DNA of 5,593 nucleotides from Deltaproteobacteria bacterium (GTDB lineage: Bacteria; Desulfobacterota; Dissulfuribacteria; Dissulfuribacterales; QOAL01), in assembly GCA_015486425.1 (NCBI GenBank), contig WFRQ01000252.1:1-5593 (forward strand). Direction: 5' to 3'. Each line of letters begins with the position of its first letter. Positions within the stretch are counted from its first letter, which is position 1. Made by a program: the position numbers and the translations under genes. The notes under the pieces are model-generated. The model searched no databases. It was given only the letters and a program-made list of their open reading frames with translations, and was not told the DNA's origin. Positions 1-5,305 of this stretch are shown piece by piece.

Positions 1-839
1 AGTATTGATATTATCCTCTCAAGCTCTTCCTCTGTATCGTAACGTATCTCAAGCTTTCCACCACGCTTGCCTTGATTTATCTTCACAGGCGAGCCAATGG
101 CAAAAGTGAGTTCCTCACACAACCTCAGAATATCAGGGTCCTGCTGCGCTGGCAGCTTTGAAGCGGAACTCCCCTGGCTCTCAAGTTTCCTTGCAAGGGC
201 CTCTGCCTTTCTCACCGACAGTTTTTTTCTTATGATGGTATCCCGCAGTTCACGCTGAAGCTCTGGAGCAGTCACCATCAGGAGTGCCTTTGCATGCCCC
301 ATGGTGAATCTTTCTTCAAGCAGGTCTTCCCTGGCATAGTCAGGAAGCTGAAGCAGACGCAGGAAATTGGCAACAGTTGCCCTGTCGCGTCCTACCCGCC
401 TTGCAGCCTCAGCCTGGGTAAGCCCGAGGTCTTCAATAAGGCGCTGATAGGCCATTGCCTCTTCAACTGGATTCAGGTCCTGACGCTGTATATTCTCTAT
501 CAGCGCAAGCTCAAGCAATTCGTCAGGGCTGACATCCTTTATCACCACAGGCACTGTCCTGAGCCCTGCCTGCTGAGATGCGCGCCACCTGCGTTCTCCT
601 GCAACCAGTTCATAGCCGTCATCAACAGGACGCACTACCAGTGGCTGAAGAACCCCCTTGTCTCTGATAGAGGCCGCAAGAGTGGCAAGGGCATCAGGGT
701 CCATTTTCTTTCTTGGCTGCTGAGGATTGGCCTTTATCTTTTCAATGGGACAGAGAAAAAAACCAGGACTTCCTGCTTCATAAATTTCTTCAGATGAGAG
801 CAGGGCGCCAAGTCCCTTTCCCAGACCTCCCTTGATCAT
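1..839 (-). CDS. parB: Chromosome-partitioning protein ParB (Spo0J family), C-terminus cut by window edge
   Basis: DNA-binding CTPase clamp of the ParABS system, which loads at parS sites near the origin and stimulates ParA. Reading from the ATG at 839 gives 279 residues before the left edge, nearly full family length. It opens with the typical glycine-rich ParA-interaction segment (MIKGGLGKGLGALL). Residues about 30-130 form the CTP-binding N-terminal domain, with GERRWRA at 81-87 and ENIQRQ at 115-120. A helix-turn-helix follows at about 140-163 (LTQAEAARRVGRDRATVANF), then linker helices and the start of the C-terminal dimerisation domain (KLEIRYDTEEELERIISI, 262-279). The start is fixed by an AGGAG (848-852, minus) eight bases upstream. 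It lies 19 bases after the parA stop, so the two form an operon. Only the last few residues and the stop are missing. All conserved boxes look intact. The family call is secure. Confidence 0.96.
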   Translation of the reverse strand, partial: MIKGGLGKGLGALLSSEEIYEAGSPGFFLCPIEKIKANPQQPRKKMDPDALATLAASIRDKGVLQPLVVRPVDDGYELVAGERRWRASQQAGLRTVPVVIKDVSPDELLELALIENIQRQDLNPVEEAMAYQRLIEDLGLTQAEAARRVGRDRATVANFLRLLQLPDYAREDLLEERFTMGHAKALLMVTAPELQRELRDTIIRKKLSVRKAEALARKLESQGSSASKLPAQQDPDILRLCEELTFAIGSPVKINQGKRGGKLEIRYDTEEELERIISI

Positions 840-858
840 GCTGCATTCTCCTATTTTT

Positions 859-1635
859 TTATTTTTTCCTCTGTCGTCCGAGAAATTCCTTTGCCAGGGC
901 CAAATATGCCTCAGCGCCTTTTGATCGCGGGTCGTATGCAAATATGGGTTTCCCGTGGCTTGGACTTTCACTCAGTCTTACATTTCTCGGTATGGTGGTA
1001 CGATACACAATATCGCGAAAATGAGTACGGACCTCCCGTGCAACCTGAAAAGTCAACCGCATTCGGCTGTCATACATTGTGAGCAGCAATCCCTCAATAT
1101 GAAGCTGAGGGTTGAAGTTATGCTTTACAAGCCTTATTGTCTGGACAAGCTGACTCAGACCCTCAAGAGCGTAATATTCGCACTGCAGGGGGATTATTAC
1201 AGAGTCTGCGGCAGTAAAGGCGTTTATGGTCATGAGACCCAGGGACGGTGGGCAGTCAAGTATGAAGTAATCATAGCCTTCTATCTTGCCAAGTATATTT
1301 TTTAAAATTTTTTCCCTGGAACGTACCCCGGCGATTTCCATCTCTATTCCCACCAGGTCGCGATTTGATGGAAGCACATCAAGGCTGTTAAAGGCAGTGG
1401 TGCATATCACCTCCTGTGGCGTCTTTTCTCCAAGGAGTGCGTGATAGAGATGAAATGCAAGTTCCTGGGGGAGTATGCCTGTGCCGCTTGATGCATTACC
1501 CTGAGCGTCACAGTCAACGAGTAGTACGCGGTTTCCAAGCATCGACAGGGCAGCGGCAAGGTTTACTGCTGTAGTTGTCTTGCCTACGCCTCCCTTCTGG
1601 TTGGCTATGCATATTATTTTACTGCTTGCTGTCAT
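859..1635 (-). CDS. parA: Chromosome-partitioning ATPase ParA (Soj family)
   Basis: Walker-type ATPase that forms nucleoid-bound dimers and is released by ParB, moving origin regions apart. The 258-residue protein has the normal chromosomal ParA length and no N-terminal DNA-binding extension, so it is the Soj/type Ib form rather than a P1-plasmid form. It shows a deviant Walker A KGGVGKTT at 14-21 (signature Lys14 and catalytic Lys19), Walker A' VDCD at 40-43, Walker B FILDCPP at 124-130 (Asp127), and the conserved C-terminal IPRNVRLSESPSHGKP at 215-230. The ATG at 1635 gives the usual N-terminus just before KIICIANQKGG, but the upstream bases contain no convincing Shine-Dalgarno; the nearest AAGG is 15 bases away. 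No better in-frame start is visible upstream. It is followed closely by parB and is divergent from hflX. The usual upstream neighbour in many genomes, rsmG/gidB, is absent here. Confidence 0.97.
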   Translation of the reverse strand: MTASSKIICIANQKGGVGKTTTAVNLAAALSMLGNRVLLVDCDAQGNASSGTGILPQELAFHLYHALLGEKTPQEVICTTAFNSLDVLPSNRDLVGIEMEIAGVRSREKILKNILGKIEGYDYFILDCPPSLGLMTINAFTAADSVIIPLQCEYYALEGLSQLVQTIRLVKHNFNPQLHIEGLLLTMYDSRMRLTFQVAREVRTHFRDIVYRTTIPRNVRLSESPSHGKPIFAYDPRSKGAEAYLALAKEFLGRQRKK

Positions 1636-1663
1636 GTGTGCGGGCCAGTGCCTTTATATTCCT

Positions 1664-1673
1664 TGTATATACA
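1664..1673. repeat. Perfect 10-base palindrome TGTATATACA
   Basis: TGTATATACA equals its own reverse complement and lies about 29 bases upstream of the parA ATG. Its position suits an operator overlapping or just downstream of the parA promoter. That role is inference; no known regulator site is recognised. Confidence 0.45.
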
Positions 1674-1701
1674 GGTTCTGAAAAATGCGTGGTTTCAAGA
1701 C

Positions 1702-1715
1702 ATCATACATATGAT
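1702..1715. repeat. Inverted repeat ATCAT-ACAT-ATGAT
   Basis: Perfect 5-base arms flank a 4-base centre in the middle of the parA/hflX divergent region. Possible regulator half-sites, but short enough in AT-rich DNA to be chance. Confidence 0.35.
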
Positions 1716-1718
1716 TAT

Positions 1719-1779
1719 TGCAGGTCACAGCTTATACGCAAATCCTGTGATTGCCAATTTGTAATCTGCAGGTCTCAGC
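1719..1779 (+). repeat. Direct 13-base repeat TGCAGGTC(A/T)CAGC, two copies
   Basis: Copies lie at 1719-1731 and 1767-1779, 48 bases apart start to start (12 of 13 bases identical). A shorter related string CAGGTCAGCGTAAAG sits at 1858-1872 inside the hflX coding region and resembles the sequence running out of the second copy. The copies may be binding sites for a regulator of hflX or parAB, but no known motif is recognised. Confidence 0.4.
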
Positions 1780-1805
1780 GTAAAGAATATTTTATTTTAT
1801 TACAA

Positions 1806-1823
1806 GAGAGGTTTTTAAAAATA
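1806..1823 (+). promoter_or_regulatory. Shine-Dalgarno plus non-canonical ATA start of hflX
   Basis: GAGAGG at 1806-1811 is followed by a 9-base spacer and ATA at 1821-1823, in the hflX frame. No in-frame ATG, GTG or TTG exists between the GTG at 1689 and the GTG at 1980. The family's N-terminal sequence (xAKIYGETKGL) begins exactly at this ATA. The site therefore decides the start, either as a genuine near-cognate AUA start or as an ATG altered by mutation or sequencing error. Confidence 0.5.
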
Positions 1824-3458
1824 GCAAAAATATACGGTGAAACTAAAGGGCTTTCTCCAGGTCAGCGTAAAGACCTGGAAAAGCTGTACAGGCGAAGGAT
1901 AGACAGAAAGAGCCTCATTACAGCGGAACTTGCCCGTCAACTTGCAGATAGATCCGCGGCTCTTAACAGGCAGATTGCCGTGCTGATTGACAGAAAAGGT
2001 TCTGTGACCCATGTGATCGCAGGAGACTTCCACTCAATAACCATCCCTGACATAAGCCGGTTCCGAAGAGGCAGCGGCAGGCTCAGAGGACTCAGGTGCA
2101 TCCATACTCATCTTGGGAGAGACCACGGGCTCTCCCTTGAGGATCTCACTGACATGGCGCTGCTCCGTCTTGATGCCATGGTGGCGGTTGAGGTACAGGA
2201 TAACCTTCCCGGCACAGTTCACATGGGCCACCTTCTGCCCCCGAATCCTGCAGGTGAGCGTTGGCATATTGATACCTTCCGTCATGCCTCACAGGTGGAT
2301 ATCCCTTTTGAAGGCTTCATACTGGAGCTTGAACAGGAGATAGAGCAGAAGAGCGGTTCAAGGCAAACAGGACTTGCTGTTGAAAGGGCAATGCTTGTCC
2401 ATGCGGGCCCCGCGCCGGCGGATGAGGCTGAACGTTCCCTGTCAGAACTCAGGGAACTTGCACGATCCGCAGGAGTCGAGGTGGTTGAGGTGATAAGGCA
2501 GCGAGTCATTCGCTATAACCCAGGTCATCTCATGGGCAAGGGGAAACTCAGGGACATCCTCATGCAGGGGCTCTACCTTGGCGCCACCATGATTATATTC
2601 GATCAGGAGCTTTCTCCTGTGCAGGTTAACAATATCGCCCGCATGGTGGATCTCAAGGTAATTGACAGAACTCAGCTTATCCTTGATATCTTTGCAAGGC
2701 GTGCACGGAGCAGGGGAGGTAAGCTGCAGGTGGAGCTGGCCCAGCTTCGTTATCTGCTCCCCCGTCTTGTAGGACGCGGCACTGCCATGTCAAGGCTCAT
2801 GGGCGGTATCGGAGGAAGAGGACCTGGAGAAACCAAACTTGAGGTTGACAGGCGCAGGGTAAAACAGCGCATAAGCTCTCTTGAACGGGAATTGAAGGGC
2901 CTGAGAAAGGGGCGCAGAGAGCGGCGAAAGAAGCGAAACAGGGCAGGGATGCCGGTGGTATCCATAATAGGATATACCAATGCAGGCAAATCCACACTTC
3001 TTAACAGGCTTACAGGAAGTGACGTGCTGGCGGAAAACAGACTTTTTGCAACCCTTGACCCAACCACACGCAGGATCAGATTTGACAGCGGAACTGAAGT
3101 ACTGCTGGCTGATACAGTAGGTTTTATCCGGAATATGCCTGCTGATATCAGAACAGCGTTCAGAAGCACTCTTGAAGAGCTGGAAGATGCCTCGCTTTTT
3201 CTGCATGTTGTGGACGCTTCAAGTCCGTTCAAAAAAGAAGAGATAAGTGCGGTTGAAGATATCCTTGAAGAGATGAACCTGTCACATGTCCCCCGTTTGG
3301 TTCTTTTTAACAAGGCAGACACGCTGAAACCAAACGTCTCTCAAGATACTGTTCAAGTGCAGTCAGGCCGCCCTGACCGTATGGAAATTTCTGCTCTCAC
3401 AGGCATGGGGCTTGGGAAAATGAAGGAGGTAATGGATAATATGCTTGGCAGAGTTTAA
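1821..3458 (+). CDS. hflX: GTPase HflX, ribosome-splitting factor, with N-terminal JAMM-like extension
   Basis: Translational GTPase that binds the 50S subunit and splits stalled or hibernating ribosomes in stress; cytoplasmic. From the proposed ATA start it has 545 residues, over 100 longer than E. coli HflX. Residues 1-185 are an extension. Canonical HflX begins near VERAMLV (187), with GKGKL (239-243), the glycine-rich GGIGGRGPGETKLE (328-341) and a charged helix to about 378. The G domain follows: G1 GYTNAGKST (384-392), G2 FATLDPTTR (409-417), G3 DTVGF (431-435), G4 NKAD (497-500) and G5 SALTG (524-528); all are intact. Within the extension, His95-Thr-His97-x7-Ser105-x2-Asp108 matches the metal-binding JAMM pattern. 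The frame stays open upstream to 1575, but that part overlaps parA and is unlike the family. A GTG at 1689 (589 residues) is the only nearby canonical alternative, with a weak ribosome site. It is divergent from parA and convergent with the kinase gene. Confidence 0.95.
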   Translation: MAKIYGETKGLSPGQRKDLEKLYRRRIDRKSLITAELARQLADRSAALNRQIAVLIDRKGSVTHVIAGDFHSITIPDISRFRRGSGRLRGLRCIHTHLGRDHGLSLEDLTDMALLRLDAMVAVEVQDNLPGTVHMGHLLPPNPAGERWHIDTFRHASQVDIPFEGFILELEQEIEQKSGSRQTGLAVERAMLVHAGPAPADEAERSLSELRELARSAGVEVVEVIRQRVIRYNPGHLMGKGKLRDILMQGLYLGATMIIFDQELSPVQVNNIARMVDLKVIDRTQLILDIFARRARSRGGKLQVELAQLRYLLPRLVGRGTAMSRLMGGIGGRGPGETKLEVDRRRVKQRISSLERELKGLRKGRRERRKKRNRAGMPVVSIIGYTNAGKSTLLNRLTGSDVLAENRLFATLDPTTRRIRFDSGTEVLLADTVGFIRNMPADIRTAFRSTLEELEDASLFLHVVDASSPFKKEEISAVEDILEEMNLSHVPRLVLFNKADTLKPNVSQDTVQVQSGRPDRMEISALTGMGLGKMKEVMDNMLGRV

Positions 3459-3460
3459 CG

Positions 3461-3510
3461 TCCCGGGAGTGTCGCATTCGGGATCCCCATATAGCCTGAC
3501 TATAATTGGG
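3461..3510. terminator. Two small hairpins between convergent hflX and kinase genes
   Basis: The first, 3461-3483, pairs TCCC with GGGA and GAGTG with CATTC around a TCG loop, with a two-base GG bulge. The second, 3486-3510, pairs CCC with GGG and TATAG with CTATA around a CCTGA loop, overlapping the kinase stop codon. Neither is followed by a T-run on either strand, so they are not textbook intrinsic terminators. They may act as a bidirectional barrier or with Rho. The position between convergent stops is the main support. Confidence 0.3.
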
Positions 3511-4915
3511 ATTCCTCACGTTTCACCTCTTTCTGGAGAGGCAGTATAAAGTAAAAATTATTACCCATCTTGACAGGTTCGTAGCCAGCCACGCCGCCAT
3601 GAACCTCAATCACTTTGCGCACAAAATGAAGACCATGACCTGTACCTGGCGTGTTTTCCGCAGTTTCACTGGCTCGGAAACCCTCTTCAAATATGAGTTT
3701 TGCCTCTTCAGGCGGGATGTGCCGCCCTGTTGAAAAGACATTAAACTTGATGCCATCTGAACCGTCAGGGAAATAGGCAGGAAGTATCTCTTCTCCAAAC
3801 GCCACGAATTTTACCATGTTGCCATAATCATCGAGTACCTCGGAGCAGTATTTTTCTGCGTTTGAAAAGAGATTCGCATAAACCTGGGAGATAAGCCCCA
3901 CATCAACCGCAAGTGGAATGTTTTCGTCACGCACCCCGCCCAGACGGTTGTCAATACGTATGCCTGCCTGTTCGAATCTCTGTCTGTACCTTTCAAGCTG
4001 AGGCTCGATTATTTCTTTGACAAACCTGCACATGCGCTTTCTGATTACAAGTTCGCCCTTTTCAAAATGCTCGCGGCGCATCAGGCTTTCAAGAAACAGG
4101 CTGGTATTTTCAAAGTGCTTCTCAAGGTCTGAATAGATTACCTCAAGGTCAGTTATGAATGTTTCAACCTCCCTGTGAAGCTCTGCTATCTCCGAAGACC
4201 CCCTGCAGCCATGTTTAAGGCAGGATTTGATATGAGGTTCGTACGCCCTTGAAAGTTCATCCAGTTTTTTGAGCTTTCTCTTTATGCCATTTAGAAAGAC
4301 CTTGTACTTCATGTTAGGCACAATGACATTGTGCTCGATGTCTGCCGCAAGATTATTGATAAATTTTATGTGCTCTACATTCTGGATATAAATCAGCTTG
4401 TAATGAAGGTTATAACCAATACGGTTGGCATATTTTTCAAAAAAGAGGTCATCATTATCTTCAAAGTGAGATCTGGGAAAAACTTCAAAGGCCCCGATGA
4501 TATCTTCCTGATTGCCAAGGGCATGACGATGGAACAGGCGCCTGTTGCCCCGAATGGGATAAACCCTGGAATCGCCCATGGTGTAGGGGATTTCTGACAG
4601 TTTGATTCCCTCAGGCGGAGTGACTCCGCATACAGAAAGGCCGCTCAGAGAATCACAGGCAATAGAGAGTTGCTGGGTGTCCTCATCAAGGATGTAGAGG
4701 CAGGAGTCAAACCCCATGAATTCCTTTGGAACAAAAACACATACCCTGTAGAAGTTTTCAAGGGTTTCAAGTTCCTGCGCCAAATCAAAAAAAGCCCTGA
4801 GAGTCCTGCCCTGCGTCTGATTAAAGCCATATCTCTCATAATCCTGTTTTTTCTGGCGTATCCGCGAGAGAACGGCAGTGAATTCAGATGGAGAAGTTGG
4901 ACAGTATATGGACAT
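3500..4915 (-). CDS. Soluble GAF-type sensor histidine kinase with atypical catalytic boxes
   Basis: Two-component sensor kinase, predicted cytoplasmic because no signal peptide or membrane segment is visible. From the ATG at 4915 it has 471 residues. Residues about 40-170 look like a GAF-type sensory domain (FDSCLYILDEDTQQLSIACDS; IIGAFEVFPR). The H box is DIEHNVIVPN with His195 and Pro200. A long charged helical stretch covers about 210-310, then PQLERYRQRFEQAGI leads into the HATPase domain: N box NLFSNAEKY (348-356, Asn352), G1 region FSTGRHIP (394-401) and G2 GTGHGL (424-429). The residue after the H-box His is Asn rather than Glu/Asp, and the G1 Asp is replaced by Ser395. The frame also opens at ATG 4951 (483 residues) and 4936, but only 4915 has a Shine-Dalgarno (AAGGAG, 4926-4931, 10-base spacer). 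No response regulator gene is adjacent. The signal and target are unknown. Confidence 0.9.
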   Translation of the reverse strand: MSIYCPTSPSEFTAVLSRIRQKKQDYERYGFNQTQGRTLRAFFDLAQELETLENFYRVCVFVPKEFMGFDSCLYILDEDTQQLSIACDSLSGLSVCGVTPPEGIKLSEIPYTMGDSRVYPIRGNRRLFHRHALGNQEDIIGAFEVFPRSHFEDNDDLFFEKYANRIGYNLHYKLIYIQNVEHIKFINNLAADIEHNVIVPNMKYKVFLNGIKRKLKKLDELSRAYEPHIKSCLKHGCRGSSEIAELHREVETFITDLEVIYSDLEKHFENTSLFLESLMRREHFEKGELVIRKRMCRFVKEIIEPQLERYRQRFEQAGIRIDNRLGGVRDENIPLAVDVGLISQVYANLFSNAEKYCSEVLDDYGNMVKFVAFGEEILPAYFPDGSDGIKFNVFSTGRHIPPEEAKLIFEEGFRASETAENTPGTGHGLHFVRKVIEVHGGVAGYEPVKMGNNFYFILPLQKEVKREESQL

Positions 4916-4925
4916 CAGCAGGACA

Positions 4926-4931
4926 CTCCTT
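4926..4931 (-). promoter_or_regulatory. Ribosome binding site AAGGAG deciding the kinase start
   Basis: AAGGAG on the minus strand lies 10 bases before the ATG at 4915. The two upstream in-frame ATGs (4951, 4936) have no purine-rich site before them, so 4915 is preferred. Confidence 0.6.
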
Positions 4932-4989
4932 GGCATGCGGACACATGGCATGCATCGACCGCATTGTCAGGTATTGAGGTACCGGGAAA

Positions 4990-5003
4990 GCACGACTGCG
5001 TGC
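4990..5003. repeat. Hairpin GCACG-ACTG-CGTGC
   Basis: Perfect 5-base arms around a 4-base loop, extended by AAA/TTT with one bulged C. It lies about 75 bases upstream of the proposed kinase start and would fall in its 5' leader or promoter. Confidence 0.4.
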
Positions 5004-5016
5004 CTTTGGCCTTGTA

Positions 5017-5044
5017 TCTGCATGCCAGATGTCTGCATACAGAT
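5017..5044. repeat. Tandem near-palindromic sites TCTGCAT(GC/A)CAGAT
   Basis: Copy one, TCTGCATGCCAGAT (5017-5030), and copy two, TCTGCATACAGAT (5032-5044), are adjacent and 15 bases apart start to start. Each has TCTG/CAGA arms. A helix-turn-helix dimer could bind such paired sites. They lie about 100 bases upstream of the kinase start, suggesting an operator or activator site. The role is inference. Confidence 0.45.
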
Positions 5045-5095
5045 ATATACTACAGTTACAGATTTGAACTTGAGCGTTTCAATATATAGTGTATC

Positions 5096-5128
5096 AAACC
5101 GTAGAGCTGACAGCATACAAGACGGTTT
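5096..5128. repeat. Inverted repeat AAACCGT...ACGGTTT
   Basis: Perfect 7-base arms (5096-5102 and 5122-5128) surround 19 bases that contain a smaller GCT-GAC-AGC fold. No T-run follows on either strand, so it is not a clear terminator. It is midway between two minus-strand genes. Confidence 0.4.
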
Positions 5129-5258
5129 AACGTAGAAGAGGTTATTATTTCAGGCTATTAAAGATTGAGATTCTAATCAGGTCTCCTCTTTTCTATGTCA
5201 GCAAATAATAGACCAGCCAGTGTCAATGCCGGGCTTGTCCAACTGCAATGAAACGGCG

Positions 5259-5303
5259 AACGGTTCAGATTGTAGTTCGTTCCTCACGCAATCTAACCTT
5301 GTT
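5259..5303. repeat. Bulged 13-base-pair hairpin just after the antitoxin-like gene
   Basis: AGATTG (5267-5272) pairs with CAATCT (5289-5294), GGTT (5262-5265) with AACC (5295-5298) across one bulged C, and AAC (5259-5261) with GTT (5301-5303) across two bulged T. The loop is 16 bases. It begins three bases beyond the minus-strand stop at 5306. It could stabilise or end that transcript, though no U-tract follows on the minus strand. Confidence 0.4.
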
Positions 5304-5305
5304 AA

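Larger units (their letters stand above)
1636..1820. promoter_or_regulatory. Divergent intergenic control region between parA and hflX
   Basis: This 185-base AT-leaning stretch separates the parA start (minus) from the proposed hflX start (plus), so both promoters should lie here. It is open in the hflX frame, but that translation is cysteine-rich and unlike the HflX family, so I treat it as non-coding. Possible minus-35-like hexamers are TTGAAA on the minus strand (near 1692-1697) for parA and TTGTAA on the plus strand (1759-1764) for hflX. I could not pair either with a convincing minus-10 box at standard spacing, so exact promoters are not called. Several inverted and direct repeats within it are listed separately. 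Confidence 0.6.
4952..5305. other. Non-coding gap with several inverted repeats, no supported gene
   Basis: About 350 bases between the kinase gene and the antitoxin-like gene. No reading frame here has a plausible start, ribosome site and family-like sequence. The part nearest the kinase (4952-5100) should carry its promoter on the minus strand; TTGAAA near 5077-5082 and the TATATA runs near 5040-5050 are candidate elements without clean spacing. The part after the antitoxin-like stop is open in its frame for a further 35 codons (about 5305-5201), but that peptide resembles nothing I recognise. An imperfect inverted repeat AAGAGG (5136-5141)/CCTCTT (5185-5190) also lies here. No tRNA or known riboswitch fold was recognised. 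Confidence 0.6.

Noticed and set aside
294..797. 167-codon open frame on the plus strand opposite parB
   Set aside because: It is fully antisense to a convincing ParB, has no ribosome site, and its translation is rich in Pro, His and Cys with no family resemblance.
1575..1820. In-frame extension of hflX back to an ATG at 1575
   Set aside because: It would overlap the parA 5' end and add 82 cysteine-rich residues unlike any HflX. The region has promoter-like and repeat content instead.
2750..3322. 190-codon open frame on the minus strand opposite hflX
   Set aside because: It is antisense to the HflX G domain; its Ser/Leu/Arg-rich translation mirrors the HflX codons and shows no independent motif.
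3512..3528. Possible parS-like site around CTCACGTTTCACC
   Set aside because: Only one half resembles TTTCAC, there is no palindrome, and it lies inside the kinase coding region.
5220..5300. Possible tRNA because of GGTTCAGATTG-type string
   Set aside because: No acceptor, D or anticodon stems could be arranged around it.
5201..5305. Open frame continuing 35 codons after the antitoxin-like TAA, as a possible read-through domain or toxin remnant
   Set aside because: The peptide matches no toxin pattern I know and has no start or ribosome site; chance openness is sufficient.
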